Origin: an uncultured Aquimarina sp. | GTDB lineage: Bacteria; Bacteroidota; Bacteroidia; Flavobacteriales; Flavobacteriaceae | Assembly (NCBI GenBank): GCA_947492105.1 | Contig: CANLMN010000012.1 | Location: forward strand, 48,236 to 112,235 | Direction: 5' to 3' | Length of the DNA: 64,000 nt | Shown: positions 53,815 through 62,439 of the stretch, piece by piece | How the letters are laid out: every line of letters starts with the position of its first letter | How positions within the stretch are numbered: position 1 is the first letter of the stretch | Translations under genes and position numbers: made by a program | Notes under the pieces: model-generated | The model's input: only the letters and a program-made list of their open reading frames with translations | Databases searched by the model: none | Told to the model about the DNA's origin: nothing

Positions 53815-54324
53815 TTTGGATAAAATAAATGGTTTTGTCAAAGCAACATTCACGATTTTCGCCAGAGGTTAGTTTAATCAGGATGCAAAAATACATATTT
53901 TTGGATGAATAACAAGCTGTTTTGAGATGTTTTGTATTGTGTTGTTGATAAGGTGGTTATGGTGGTTGCTTATGGATGTTAAATTGTAGTGTTCTCAATT
54001 CCCTTTTAGGGATTGTAATCTCTATTGCGACACGAAAATACTACAAAATTAAACAAGCCATTTTATTTTTAAGTTGCATTGTATCGGTGTTATACCAAAA
54101 CTTAGAAAATCACAGCAATAAATTTTAGTGCATTTTCAGTTCTCGTAGCCAAGTGAAGATGTATAAAAGGAGACGAAAATAAAATTCCCCAAATATAAAC
54201 ATACCATTTTGAAGTTTGAAATTACGAGAAAATTCATGGGTGATTTTTTACGGTAATTTCAAAATGATATAAATACATTCAGGGAGTTTCTACCACTAAC
54301 TAACTAATCATTTGTAAAATACTT
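53815..54324. other. Intergenic region upstream of rplS
   Basis: 510 bp. It holds the rplS promoter (53886-53915) and, near the far end, an 11 bp perfect stem TTTGAAATTAC / GTAATTTCAAA (54215-54225 and 54253-54263) with a 27-base loop and no T-run, in the 3' region of the gene at 54325. No gene is seen. Confidence 0.55.
53886..53915 (-). promoter_or_regulatory. Promoter of rplS
   Basis: On the minus strand, TTG (53915-53913), exactly 19 bases, then TATTTTTG (53893-53886): a very good Bacteroidota promoter. It gives a leader of about 65 bases before the L19 ATG. Confidence 0.75.
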
Positions 54325-55407
54325 TTATCTTCTCCTAGAAGAGGAAGAGGAGTTACTACTAGAGCGTCTGGACGCACTAGTTCTTGGAACAGAAGAACTT
54401 CTTCTGGTTACTGAATTTGAGCGATTTTGACTAGGAACAGTTTGCACTATTTTGCGAGTGTTGTTTCTAGCAACAGTGTTACTTGCTCTAGAGCTACTGT
54501 TTCTAGTGTAACTTCTATTTGTTTGTTTTTTTGGTTTTGTATAAGCATAGTTAGGGCGCTGTGAGGAACTCACCCGGTTAGCACGGTTCGATACGAACCC
54601 TTTGCTAGCAGCACTGCGATCATATGCTCTGTTCGTGTAATTACGATTGCCTACAGTATGATTAGATCTTATGTTCTTATAGTTTCGACGATTTGTAGAA
54701 TGATTTTTATTGTAGTGTCCTCTTTTGTAATTTGTAACATACTGATTAGGTCTGTAGTAATTTCTGTTTCTATAAGAGCTACGGTAGTATCCATTATAAT
54801 AGGAGTTTCTGTAGGTAGTAAAAGAACAGCGATTAGGAGTATAATATCTTCTATAAGGTCTAGTGTATACAATACGGTGCATGTCTACAGGCGTACAGAA
54901 GTAACGATGTTGTGGAGTAAAAATATATCTTCTGTTATGATTACTGATATATCCTCTATAGTTTACAAATTGCCCGTGGTGATTGTAATGGACATAAAGT
55001 TGCCCTAATTGTGATACGTAGCCATAGTTATTGTAATTAATGAATATATCTCCAGCTTGTACGATTCTTCCATAATGATCATAAAAGATAGGAGTGTTCT
55101 CAATTTGAACAACTGCTCCATAGTCATCATACTGCACATAAGCGTCGTAGTCGTAACCCGCATTAAAACTAATGTTTACATTTCTGCTACTAATTGAAAC
55201 ATTCGTTCTAGATCTTGGGTTTGCTAGATAAAAATCAAACTGACCATCTCTGTATATCGAAAAAGTTATACCAGCTTCATCAAATATAAATGATTCTCCG
55301 TAATTAGAAGTATAGTTTATAGTGGAAGAGGCATTTGCTATGGGCGCTGCTTCTGAGCTATACCCTATAAAGATCAAAGCGATAAAAAGGATTGCTAATT
55401 TTTTCAT
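54325..55407 (-). CDS. Secreted Tyr-rich protein with Arg/Ser-rich tail
   Basis: 360 aa. A signal peptide (MKKLAILFIALIFIGYSSEA) precedes a beta-rich, Tyr-rich region (about 30-160) with recurring DYGAVVQIENTPIFYDHYGR, NNYGYVSQLGQLYVHYNHHG units. It continues into a low-complexity, strongly basic stretch, ending in about 70 residues dominated by Ser and Arg (SSSVPRTSASRRSSS...SSRRR). I recall similar hypothetical proteins in Flavobacteriia but no known function. The extreme charge suggests binding to polyanions such as surface polysaccharide or DNA (inference). Confidence 0.75.
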   Translation of the reverse strand: MKKLAILFIALIFIGYSSEAAPIANASSTINYTSNYGESFIFDEAGITFSIYRDGQFDFYLANPRSRTNVSISSRNVNISFNAGYDYDAYVQYDDYGAVVQIENTPIFYDHYGRIVQAGDIFINYNNYGYVSQLGQLYVHYNHHGQFVNYRGYISNHNRRYIFTPQHRYFCTPVDMHRIVYTRPYRRYYTPNRCSFTTYRNSYYNGYYRSSYRNRNYYRPNQYVTNYKRGHYNKNHSTNRRNYKNIRSNHTVGNRNYTNRAYDRSAASKGFVSNRANRVSSSQRPNYAYTKPKKQTNRSYTRNSSSRASNTVARNNTRKIVQTVPSQNRSNSVTRRSSSVPRTSASRRSSSNSSSSSRRR

Positions 55408-55628
55408 GATGTTATGGTTTTAATGGTGAATACTAAAGATTCTTATGGTTGGAGAATACAATAGTTCAATGAATAAGTACCAAACAGCATGCCAGAATGA
55501 AAATATTCTAGTTTATGAGTAGGGGTAGTGAGAGGTTTTTAAGTTTTTTTTGTGTATTAAAGTGTTGTTATATAGTATTTTGTTGTTTGATTTCTATGAT
55601 GAAGGTGTTTGGATTATTTGGTGCTTTG

Positions 55629-55785
55629 TACCATTTGTTGTTTGGGTTTAACAGAAAGAAAGATTTTTATGTTTCAGCTTCAGTATAAAAATCAAGTATA
55701 GTCTTAATTACAGTTTATTTTTATAATGGAGCTGAGGCGAAAAAAGAAAATTTTACTCCAGTAAATTCAACGGATAAATGGTATT
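55629..55785 (+). repeat. Type B palindromic intergenic repeat, copy B2
   Basis: Bounded by TACCATTTGTTG and CGGATAAATGGTATTA. Its arms contain GTTTCAGCTTCAGTATAAAA and TGGAGCTGAGGCGAAAAAAG. It aligns along its full length with the reverse complement of 246-410, including CCAGTAAATTCAACGGATAA versus CCAGTAAATTAAAAGTATAA. Confidence 0.75.
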
Positions 55786-55860
55786 AGTAGGCATGCTCAA
55801 TTGCCGAGTGTATCGTTGCTAACTTGTTTTTGTTTCGCAAGCAATATGATTTTGGAACAA

Positions 55861-55893
55861 AAAAAAGGCGTTTTCAAAAAAAAACGCCTTTTG
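55861..55893 (-). terminator. Terminator of the minus-strand astacin gene
   Basis: 12 bp stem AAAAGGCGTTTT / AAAACGCCTTTT with a short loop and an A-run (T on the minus strand), 26 bases past the stop. Confidence 0.85.
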
Positions 55894-55918
55894 GTAGGGA
55901 TAAATATAGCATTAGAGT

Positions 55919-56992
55919 CTAACGGGCATAATACCATCTTTTTTCTCGTAATTCAACTACATGCCATCCATTATTGCTATTTGCACGACGGGGGTTATAG
56001 TACCACCATTTGTCAAAGTAACGACTTACTTGTACACCATAGATAACATAACTCTGACCATTGACATAGGTTGGTGTTGGTGCTGGAGTTGGAGTTGGCG
56101 TAGGTGTAGGGTTGGTTGTTGTTGTAGGCTTGTATACAGAGGCTACAGATGCGATATCACCTGGGGATAAGCCTTTTCTTTGAGTAGAAAAAGTATCACC
56201 ATTTTTTTTCGTAATAGTAGGGGTTCCTCTATTGATAGCAAAAGAGTAAGCACCATACATCATAATAGAGTTGAAATCAAAAGCACCATGATCCGCATAA
56301 TATTGTGGGGTGGCTTTTCTGAAATTCCCTTCAAAACCTTTTTGGATATTGTTGAAGTTGATGTTTACATGATTGTCACGATCCTCACGAGTTTGTTCAT
56401 GCATCAGACCTATTGCATGACCAATTTCATGGATGTTATTTCCAGTAGAACATCCATCAGCTAGATTGATGTCCTGTCTCCCGCCAGACATACCAACTCT
56501 AGAGGAGCATCCGCTTCCTTTTCTAAAGTATACATAATTCTGTTGATTTGTTCGTTGCACAAAACGGATAGCTGTTTTGGATTCCCAGTGCGCAATCGCA
56601 TCAGTGACTCTATCTTTTCGAGGCAAATTAGGGTCTACTGTATAATAGACAGTATTGTTGGGCCATTTTCTGCTTGCTACACTTGTAATGACACTTTTTG
56701 ACACTGGAGTAGTATCTCCTGGTTCAAAAACTGCTTTTTGAGGTGTCAAGGAATATTCGAATAATTGGTCAGCTCCTATGGCGAGTAATTTTTTACCACT
56801 AGAGGAGATGACTGGACGACCATATACTTCCTGCCCGTCTACATAGGCAGTGATAAATCCTGAATCTTGATCCGGAAAAGCCATTTCCTGAGTTCCAGCT
56901 TCTGTTGCGGGGTTGCTTGTTCCGATGTCTTCAGTTTGGCATGAAATTGCAACCAATGCAATAGCAGCAATTGCTGTATGAATTCTTTTCAT
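55919..56992 (-). CDS. Astacin (M12A) zinc metalloprotease lipoprotein
   Basis: 357 aa. The lipobox ends at Cys18 (LVAISC). A short propeptide-like region of about 110 residues precedes the catalytic domain: RVTDAIAHWESKTAIRFV, then the zinc site HEIGHAIGLMHEQTR (near residue 187) and the Met-turn FNSIMMYGAYSFA. The chain ends with a Pro/Thr-rich linker (TPTPTPTPAPTPT) and a 45-residue Trp/Tyr-rich module that may bind carbohydrate. It should cleave proteins outside the cell. The divergent gene at 57656 encodes a second astacin. Confidence 0.92.
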   Translation of the reverse strand: MKRIHTAIAAIALVAISCQTEDIGTSNPATEAGTQEMAFPDQDSGFITAYVDGQEVYGRPVISSSGKKLLAIGADQLFEYSLTPQKAVFEPGDTTPVSKSVITSVASRKWPNNTVYYTVDPNLPRKDRVTDAIAHWESKTAIRFVQRTNQQNYVYFRKGSGCSSRVGMSGGRQDINLADGCSTGNNIHEIGHAIGLMHEQTREDRDNHVNINFNNIQKGFEGNFRKATPQYYADHGAFDFNSIMMYGAYSFAINRGTPTITKKNGDTFSTQRKGLSPGDIASVASVYKPTTTTNPTPTPTPTPAPTPTYVNGQSYVIYGVQVSRYFDKWWYYNPRRANSNNGWHVVELREKRWYYAR

Positions 56993-57205
56993 TGTTGATG
57001 GTTTTTAAAAATATTGTTATGCTATCTAAAACGAGAAGCTGTCATAAAATTGTCTTGTTTTTTGTATCGAACCTGCGAGATGGGTTTTTAGATAGAATGT
57101 TAATAATTCAGAATTACCAACGTTTTCGTTAAAAAATGTTAATACAGCGATGAACGACTCAATTTGAAGGGGAGTATAAATGCAAATCCCTGTTTTTTTG
57201 ATAAA

Positions 57206-57223
57206 TGTTAAAGTTTTGTTAAA
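57206..57223 (+). promoter_or_regulatory. Direct-repeat box 1 (OmpR/PhoB-type spacing)
   Basis: TGTTAAA-GTTT-TGTTAAA: two 7-mers with an 11 bp period. The flanks (ATAAA before, AA-TT after) also match box 2. It lies about 215 bp upstream of the minus-strand astacin start codon. Confidence 0.5.
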
Positions 57224-57447
57224 AATTATTGAATTACGTTTTACTTACATGGTCGAAGAATTTTTTATTGTGAGATTATATTGTTTATGGCTTTACCATA
57301 TTTGGTTGTCGATATTTTATTAGGAGAATAATACATTTTTGTTCGGAATAGTAGTTTTATAGGTTCATTTACATGAAAGATTCGATGAAATACTCAGATA
57401 GTAAACAGGAGTATAAAAAAGCTTGTTTTTAATAAAAAAATTATAAA

Positions 57448-57465
57448 TGTTAAATTTATGTTAAA
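57448..57465 (+). promoter_or_regulatory. Direct-repeat box 2 at the plus-strand astacin promoter
   Basis: TGTTAAA-TTTA-TGTTAAA, 11 bp period, ending 21 bases before TACATTTG (57487-57494). It occupies the place of a -33 element, where an activator would bind. Its reverse complement (TTTAACA repeats) resembles PhoP/PhoB boxes known from other bacteria. The identity of the regulator is inferred. Confidence 0.55.
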
Positions 57466-57655
57466 AAATTAAGTTAACAAAATCTATACATTTGTTTTTA
57501 AGTTATTGTTAATTAGTGTTTTATTTTGTTTTTGATGATGTTAATATTGGTTTTTGAGTGATTTGGGACTCCATCTCCTCGAAAAAATAAATACTAAAAG
57601 TGTCTTTGTTCTGTTTTATTAAGACGAATAAATTGTATTTATAAAAACCAACAAT

Positions 57656-58828
57656 ATGAAACTCAACAAATTTTTAGTTGCTGCGGTAGCGGTAGGTACC
57701 CTATGGTCATGTCAAAAAGAAGACGTGAGCGAAGAATTTACTAATCCAGATGAGACTTCTGGAAAAATGGTCGTCCGTAATTTTAGAGGAAATGACTTAC
57801 TAATGGAAGATTTAGGGGATCTAGGATATAGATTATCGGATTATATTATCCCTAAAGACGCAACTGCCGAAAAAGGTGCAAAAGTAAGAACTGTAGAAGA
57901 TCCACCAATGATCACTACTGCGGGACAAAAATTGGCTCATGCACAGGTGAAATTATGGCCTAATAATACCGTTATTTATGTTATTTCTAGTAATGTGTCA
58001 GAGAGAATTCGAAAAGTTATTTTTAGCTCGATGGAAGAATGGAGCACAAAGACAAACGTCAGATTTAAGGAAAGAACGAATGAGAATTATTATGTGACTT
58101 TTGGTAATAGTGGTTCTTTTGGTAATAGTGGGTACGCAAATCTTGGAATGAACGGGAATAGAGGTATTATCAAAGTTGGATCTCGTGTCGATAATAATGT
58201 AATGATTCATGAAATTGGACATTGCCTAGGATTTATTCACGAACAAAATAGATCTGATAGAGACAAAGATATCACGGTACATTGGGATAAAATTAGTTCT
58301 AGAAACCAGGATCAGTATTACGTAGACAAAACGTCAACTCCTTTGACTGATAAGGTGGATTACAATTCTACTATGATGTACAATTCTAGTACTTTTGCAA
58401 ACAGCCGATCGGCAACAATGACACGTAATGATACGGGAGAGAGAATCAAAGGTTTTGGATTCCATTTGACAGCTCAAGATATCGAAGGAACGAACAAGGC
58501 ATATCCTAGTAAGACAAACCCAACAAATCCTACAACACCAACGACACCACCAACAACGGATATTTGTTCTGGAGTTGAAAAATGGGTTCGTAAGTCTTAT
58601 AAAATAGGGTCAAAAGTTACTTATCAAGGTTTCTTGTTCGAAAGAACATTTAGCGGATGGGTAAACCAAGGAAAATGTGGAACTCCAGTAAAAGAAGATA
58701 TTTGTGCAGGTGTAGCTGCGTATAGCGCAAACAAGCAATACAAAAATGGTGACAAAGTAACCTATAAGGGAGATTTGTACCTAGCAAAAAACAATAGATG
58801 GACACTACAAGGAAAATGTGGACAATAA
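57656..58828 (+). CDS. Astacin (M12A) zinc metalloprotease lipoprotein with two CBM5/12-like modules
   Basis: 390 aa. The lipobox ends at Cys19 (VGTLWSC). The catalytic domain has IRKVIFSSMEEWSTKTNVRF, the zinc site HEIGHCLGFIHEQNR (near residue 184) and the Met-turn YNSTMMYNSSTF. After a Thr/Pro linker come two short homologous modules: VRKSYKIGSKVTYQGFLFER and YSANKQYKNGDKVTYKGDLY, each closing with GKCG. These look like CBM5/12 (chitin-binding) domains, so the protease may be held on chitin or other particles. It is divergent from a second astacin with a different tail. Confidence 0.92.
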   Translation: MKLNKFLVAAVAVGTLWSCQKEDVSEEFTNPDETSGKMVVRNFRGNDLLMEDLGDLGYRLSDYIIPKDATAEKGAKVRTVEDPPMITTAGQKLAHAQVKLWPNNTVIYVISSNVSERIRKVIFSSMEEWSTKTNVRFKERTNENYYVTFGNSGSFGNSGYANLGMNGNRGIIKVGSRVDNNVMIHEIGHCLGFIHEQNRSDRDKDITVHWDKISSRNQDQYYVDKTSTPLTDKVDYNSTMMYNSSTFANSRSATMTRNDTGERIKGFGFHLTAQDIEGTNKAYPSKTNPTNPTTPTTPPTTDICSGVEKWVRKSYKIGSKVTYQGFLFERTFSGWVNQGKCGTPVKEDICAGVAAYSANKQYKNGDKVTYKGDLYLAKNNRWTLQGKCGQ

Positions 58829-59202
58829 TTGATTAGTAAATTAAGTATAAGTTTTTAGTTAGTAAATGAAGAAAAGGCACTTCCTTAAGGGAGGTGCTTT
58901 TTTTGATTTACAATAGTTTATACTTAACAAAGAAGGGGTGTTGTCTGTTCCAAAAAACAATGAACAATTACGAACTGAAAAAACGAATTTTTATAGCATC
59001 AAGAAAATGAGTTTCGGATAATGAAATTATTTTAACTGGTATTATATTTTGATCATGATTACTATTGTGATGATCCCATGCATTAGGCATTCTGTCTGTA
59101 GATTTTTGGAAAAATAGCATGGCAAAATATATAGACTACAACAAGGACTATGCTATAGCCAAATTGATACGGATCGGGATGGTTGAAAGTTTAGCGTTTT
59201 TT
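58829..59202. other. Intergenic region between convergent genes
   Basis: 374 bp. It contains the astacin terminator and, at 59020-59054, GAAATTATTTTAACTGGTAT, which resembles one end of a type A element alone. No gene is seen. Confidence 0.5.
58872..58904 (+). terminator. Terminator of the plus-strand astacin gene
   Basis: GCACTTCC / GGAGGTGC stem (one G-T pair) flanked by A-run and T-run, about 45 bases past the stop codon. Confidence 0.85.
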
Positions 59203-60093
59203 TTACGAATAATAGAAATCTTCGGCAAAATTAGAAATGAAATCTTGGATGTATTTTTTGTTAGTATCTGAGCTCCGAATAGCGAGGTGATGTGTTCTTC
59301 GTAATCCATTTTTGCCAATACTTTTGGAGATGATATTTTTGGAGAGAACAAAAGATTTTAATGCCCATTTGGGCATACACATAATACCCATATTAGCATC
59401 AATCAGTTCTAGCGCAATCTCGGTTAGCGGAATTGCAGAAATCTTTTTTGGCACTACTCTATGTGGTTTTAGGAATTGTTGGTGGATAGAAACTGTTTCT
59501 AAAGGAAAAGAATGAATAATCAAATGGGCAAGGGCAAAATCGTGTGCTTCCAAATACGAACAACTACTCAAGGGGTGTTCGTGGTGCATCCATGCAAAAA
59601 TTTCGTCTTCATAAACTTCGATACTTTCTATCGATTCATCATGTGGTTTTGTAGTAACAATGGCAATATCAATTTCATGAGTTAATAGCTTTTTTATAGG
59701 TTGATGGGTGGCTTCTAGGATTATGTCAACTGTGATTTCTGGGTAGAGTAATCCCATTTTTTGGATAAAAGGAGCAAACCCTTGGTAAAAACTATAACAT
59801 TCAGTACTTACTTTGATGGTGCCAGAGGTTCCTGCCCTTAGTTGCTCGATGGTAAGAAAAGTGTTGTCTAGTTGTCTCAAAATAGTATTCCCTAATGTAT
59901 AGAGTGCAGTGCCTTCTTCGGTGAGTTTCCATTGGTTTCGCGATCTATAAAATACTTTGAAGGTTAAGCGTTGTTCTAATTCTCTCAATTGATGACTTAA
60001 GGCCGATTGGGTCAAGAATAGTTTTTTGGCGGAATTTGCAATACTTCCTTCTTCGACAATGGCTTTGATTAATCTAAAATATTTGATTTCCAT
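59203..60093 (-). CDS. LysR-family transcriptional regulator
   Basis: 296 aa. The N-terminal winged helix has VEEGSIANSAKKLFLTQSAL, SHQLRELEQRL. The LysR substrate-binding domain starts at about residue 90 (TSGTIKVSTECYSFYQGF) with HEIDIAIVTTKPHDES. It is divergent from the rhodanese-GNAT-lactonase genes with 99 bp between the start codons, the classic arrangement for a LysR regulator and its targets. The inducer is not known. Confidence 0.92.
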   Translation of the reverse strand: MEIKYFRLIKAIVEEGSIANSAKKLFLTQSALSHQLRELEQRLTFKVFYRSRNQWKLTEEGTALYTLGNTILRQLDNTFLTIEQLRAGTSGTIKVSTECYSFYQGFAPFIQKMGLLYPEITVDIILEATHQPIKKLLTHEIDIAIVTTKPHDESIESIEVYEDEIFAWMHHEHPLSSCSYLEAHDFALAHLIIHSFPLETVSIHQQFLKPHRVVPKKISAIPLTEIALELIDANMGIMCMPKWALKSFVLSKNIISKSIGKNGLRRTHHLAIRSSDTNKKYIQDFISNFAEDFYYS

Positions 60094-60192
60094 GAGAGTA
60101 AAGTTAAAAAAATATGATATAATGATAATTGAATTTTTTTCAACCTAGTAGTTCAAAAATGCAACGACGATTCCATAACCTCTTATAGAATA

Positions 60193-60612
60193 ATGGTAAA
60201 TTTGAAAAAAACAAAACGTATGCAAGATCAAATTCGGTATTATGAGGAAAAGCTGAAATACGAAATGGATCCTTCTGATCTATTTGAAGCTTTAGGAGAA
60301 CAAAAAGATATTATTGTAGTGGATACAAGAAAGGAGTTTGGGTACAAAAAAGAGCATATCCCTACGGCAATGAACCTGCCTCACCGAGAGATGACGGCGG
60401 CTAGCACGGCCCATTTGGACAAGACAAAACTCTATGTTTGTTATTGTGATGGTATTGGGTGTAATGCTTCTACCAAAGGTGCTCTGAATATGGCTAGGTT
60501 GGGCTTTAGGGTTCGGGAATTGATCGGAGGACTGGCTTGGTGGAAATTAGATGGTTATGCAACCAAAGGTACGATGGAATCAAGTGGGTCTGAAATTAGT
60601 TGTGCATGTTGA
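60193..60612 (+). CDS. Rhodanese-like domain protein
   Basis: 139 aa (a Met ten codons in could also serve as start). A single rhodanese domain with DIIVVDTRKEFGYKKEHIP, ATAMNLPHREM and the active-site loop CYCDGIGCNAST, so a catalytic cysteine is present. It ends in a Cys-rich tail (SGSEISCAC) that could bind metal or sulfur. It probably handles sulfane sulfur or acts as an arsenate-reductase-like enzyme. The stop codon overlaps the ATG of the GNAT gene (TGATG). Confidence 0.85.
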   Translation: MVNLKKTKRMQDQIRYYEEKLKYEMDPSDLFEALGEQKDIIVVDTRKEFGYKKEHIPTAMNLPHREMTAASTAHLDKTKLYVCYCDGIGCNASTKGALNMARLGFRVRELIGGLAWWKLDGYATKGTMESSGSEISCAC

Positions 60613-61058
60613 TGGATTCCTATTGTATCAGAAAAGTAGTGCCAGATGATATGACGGGATTGGTTGCGCTGTGCCAGAAACATGCTGCACATGAGGAGAC
60701 TTCTTTTGATCCAAAGAATAAGGCAGAAGCTCTAAAAAAACGATTATTTGATTCAGAGTCTGAGATTCAGTGTTTGGTGGTGGTACAAGCAGATGAACTA
60801 GTAGGGTACACAACATATTTCAAACAATTTTCGACTTGGGATGCTGATTTTTATTTGTATCTAGATTGTTTGTATTTAGAAACTCGGATGAGAGGACATG
60901 GTATCGGTAAGGAATTAATGCTTCTTGTCAAGCAATATGGTCAACAAGCAGGGTGTATCGGGATGCAGTGGCAGACTCCCAATTTTAATGTAGATGCGAT
61001 GAAGTTTTATCAAAATTTAGGTGCATCGTCTAAGACGAAAGAGCGGTTTTTTTGGTAG
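60612..61058 (+). CDS. GNAT-family N-acetyltransferase
   Basis: 148 aa starting at the ATG that overlaps the rhodanese stop; an in-frame TTG four codons earlier is less likely. GNAT fold: CIRKVVPDDMTGLVALC at the N-terminus, the acetyl-CoA loop RMRGHGIGKELM, and the end MKFYQNLGA. The closing strand has MQWQTPNFNVDAMKFY, as in aminoglycoside- or diamine-type GNATs. The substrate is unknown. Translationally coupled to the rhodanese gene. Confidence 0.87.
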   Translation: MDSYCIRKVVPDDMTGLVALCQKHAAHEETSFDPKNKAEALKKRLFDSESEIQCLVVVQADELVGYTTYFKQFSTWDADFYLYLDCLYLETRMRGHGIGKELMLLVKQYGQQAGCIGMQWQTPNFNVDAMKFYQNLGASSKTKERFFW

Positions 61059-61081
61059 TTTTGGATAGAAAACTTGCAACT

Positions 61082-62227
61082 ATGCCTATTCCTAAAAAAG
61101 CCATCGTTTTTGCGATATTTATTATGACACTTTTATCATGTTCCAAAACTTCAAAAACACTTTTATTTGTAGGTTCTTTTACGGACAAGAAGCCTGATAC
61201 AGGAATCCATGTTTATGAATTGGATGTAACAACTGGTGCAGTGCAGTTAAGCGATAGTGTGACGCAGATCATTAATCCTTCGTTTTTGCAAATAGCCCCA
61301 AATGGCTCTTATTTGTATGCTGCTACCGAAAGTCAGTTGACTACGCACGGTAAGATTGCTGCTTTCCGTATTGATTCTCTAGAAGGAAAACTAACATTGC
61401 TCAATGTGCAGGATGCAGGAGGACGTAATCCTGCTCATATCGCAGTCAGTAGTGATAGTCGGTATGTGGTTAATTCAAATTATACAGATCCCAGTATGGG
61501 AATTTTTGAATGTTTGCCTGATGGTAGTTTGCAACCATTAAAACAATTTTTGCGTTTTACAGATCGTAGTTTGATAGCAGGTAGGCAGGACGAGGCGCAT
61601 ATCCATTCTGCAAATTTTTCGCCAGACGGTCGGTATATAGTTGCACAGGATTTGGGAGCAGACAAAATGCGGGTGTTTAAATTTACTCCTAATGATACAA
61701 CACCTTTGCAGCCAGATTTTGATCTACAGGTCAAAGTACAAGCAGGTAGTGGACCAAGACACTTTACGTTTCATCCCAATAAAAAATTCGCCTACGGAAT
61801 AGCAGAGCTTAATGGAAAGATAACTGCATATGCGTACCGTCAAGGGGAATTTTCTTTTTTGGCGTCATATAATTCGTATAGCAAAAAACAAACTATCTAT
61901 CGAGCAGCAGATATTCATATTTCTCCAGATGGCAAATTTTTGTATACCTCTAATCGCGGTCCGGAAGAGGATACAATAGCGATTTTTGAGATCGATCAAA
62001 AGTCGGGTTATTTGACTGCAATAGGTCATGAGCCAACAGGAGGGGAACATCCGCGAAATTTTGGTATTGATCCTTCCGGAAATTTCTTGTTGGTGGCGAA
62101 TCAGTTCTCAAACAATATTGTAATTTTTAAACGTGATAAGGATACTGGAAAACTCACTAAGTTAGCTGCCGAGATCAAGACTAAGGGGCCATCGAGTATA
62201 CAGATGTTTCACTATCAAACAGACTAA
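61082..62227 (+). CDS. Lactonase-family beta-propeller lipoprotein (6-phosphogluconolactonase-like)
   Basis: 381 aa from the ATG at 61082, where a signal peptide with lipobox starts (MTLLSC, Cys20). A seven-bladed propeller of the YbhE/Pgl type: LLFVGSFTDKKPDTGIHVYE, GRNPAHIAVSSDSRYVV, PRHFTFHPNKKFAYGI and GEHPRNFGIDPSGNFLLVAN. Family members hydrolyse sugar lactones. The lipoprotein signal makes a periplasmic or surface role likely, so it is probably not the pentose-pathway enzyme. It follows the GNAT gene by 23 bp. Confidence 0.88.
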   Translation: MPIPKKAIVFAIFIMTLLSCSKTSKTLLFVGSFTDKKPDTGIHVYELDVTTGAVQLSDSVTQIINPSFLQIAPNGSYLYAATESQLTTHGKIAAFRIDSLEGKLTLLNVQDAGGRNPAHIAVSSDSRYVVNSNYTDPSMGIFECLPDGSLQPLKQFLRFTDRSLIAGRQDEAHIHSANFSPDGRYIVAQDLGADKMRVFKFTPNDTTPLQPDFDLQVKVQAGSGPRHFTFHPNKKFAYGIAELNGKITAYAYRQGEFSFLASYNSYSKKQTIYRAADIHISPDGKFLYTSNRGPEEDTIAIFEIDQKSGYLTAIGHEPTGGEHPRNFGIDPSGNFLLVANQFSNNIVIFKRDKDTGKLTKLAAEIKTKGPSSIQMFHYQTD

Positions 62228-62439
62228 TTTTAGGTCATAAGAATAGAAGTATTTATCTAATGGGTAGTGTAGTGATCATCCTATGATAGTAGCGGGTGTA
62301 TAATTTACGCATAGATACTTGTTTTTCTATCTAATTCCAATTTGGATATATAATGTGGCATATCGCCTTGTTCATATCCCTCATAGTTCGGGTGTTTTAC
62401 TTAAGAGAATAACAACGATATTGATACGATCTATGTGCC

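Larger units (their letters stand above)
55408..55918. other. Intergenic region with a type B repeat
   Basis: 511 bp between co-directional genes, holding repeat B2 (55629-55785) and the astacin terminator (55861-55893). No convincing gene. Confidence 0.6.
56993..57655. promoter_or_regulatory. Divergent control region of the two astacin genes
   Basis: 663 bp without a gene. TGTTAA occurs eight times on the plus strand (57098, 57137, 57206, 57217, 57448, 57459, 57507 and 57539), far more than expected for this composition. Two pairs form exact TGTTAAA-N4-TGTTAAA direct repeats (57206-57223 and 57448-57465). The second is 21 bases upstream of a TACATTTG -7 box (57487-57494). Confidence 0.6.

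Noticed and set aside
55801-56046. 81-codon plus-strand frame
   Set aside because: It runs through the astacin terminator and antisense to the astacin gene; composition is not protein-like.
57060-57090. Possible tRNA T-loop (GGTTCGATAC on the minus strand)
   Set aside because: No matching acceptor stem, D-arm or anticodon arm around it.
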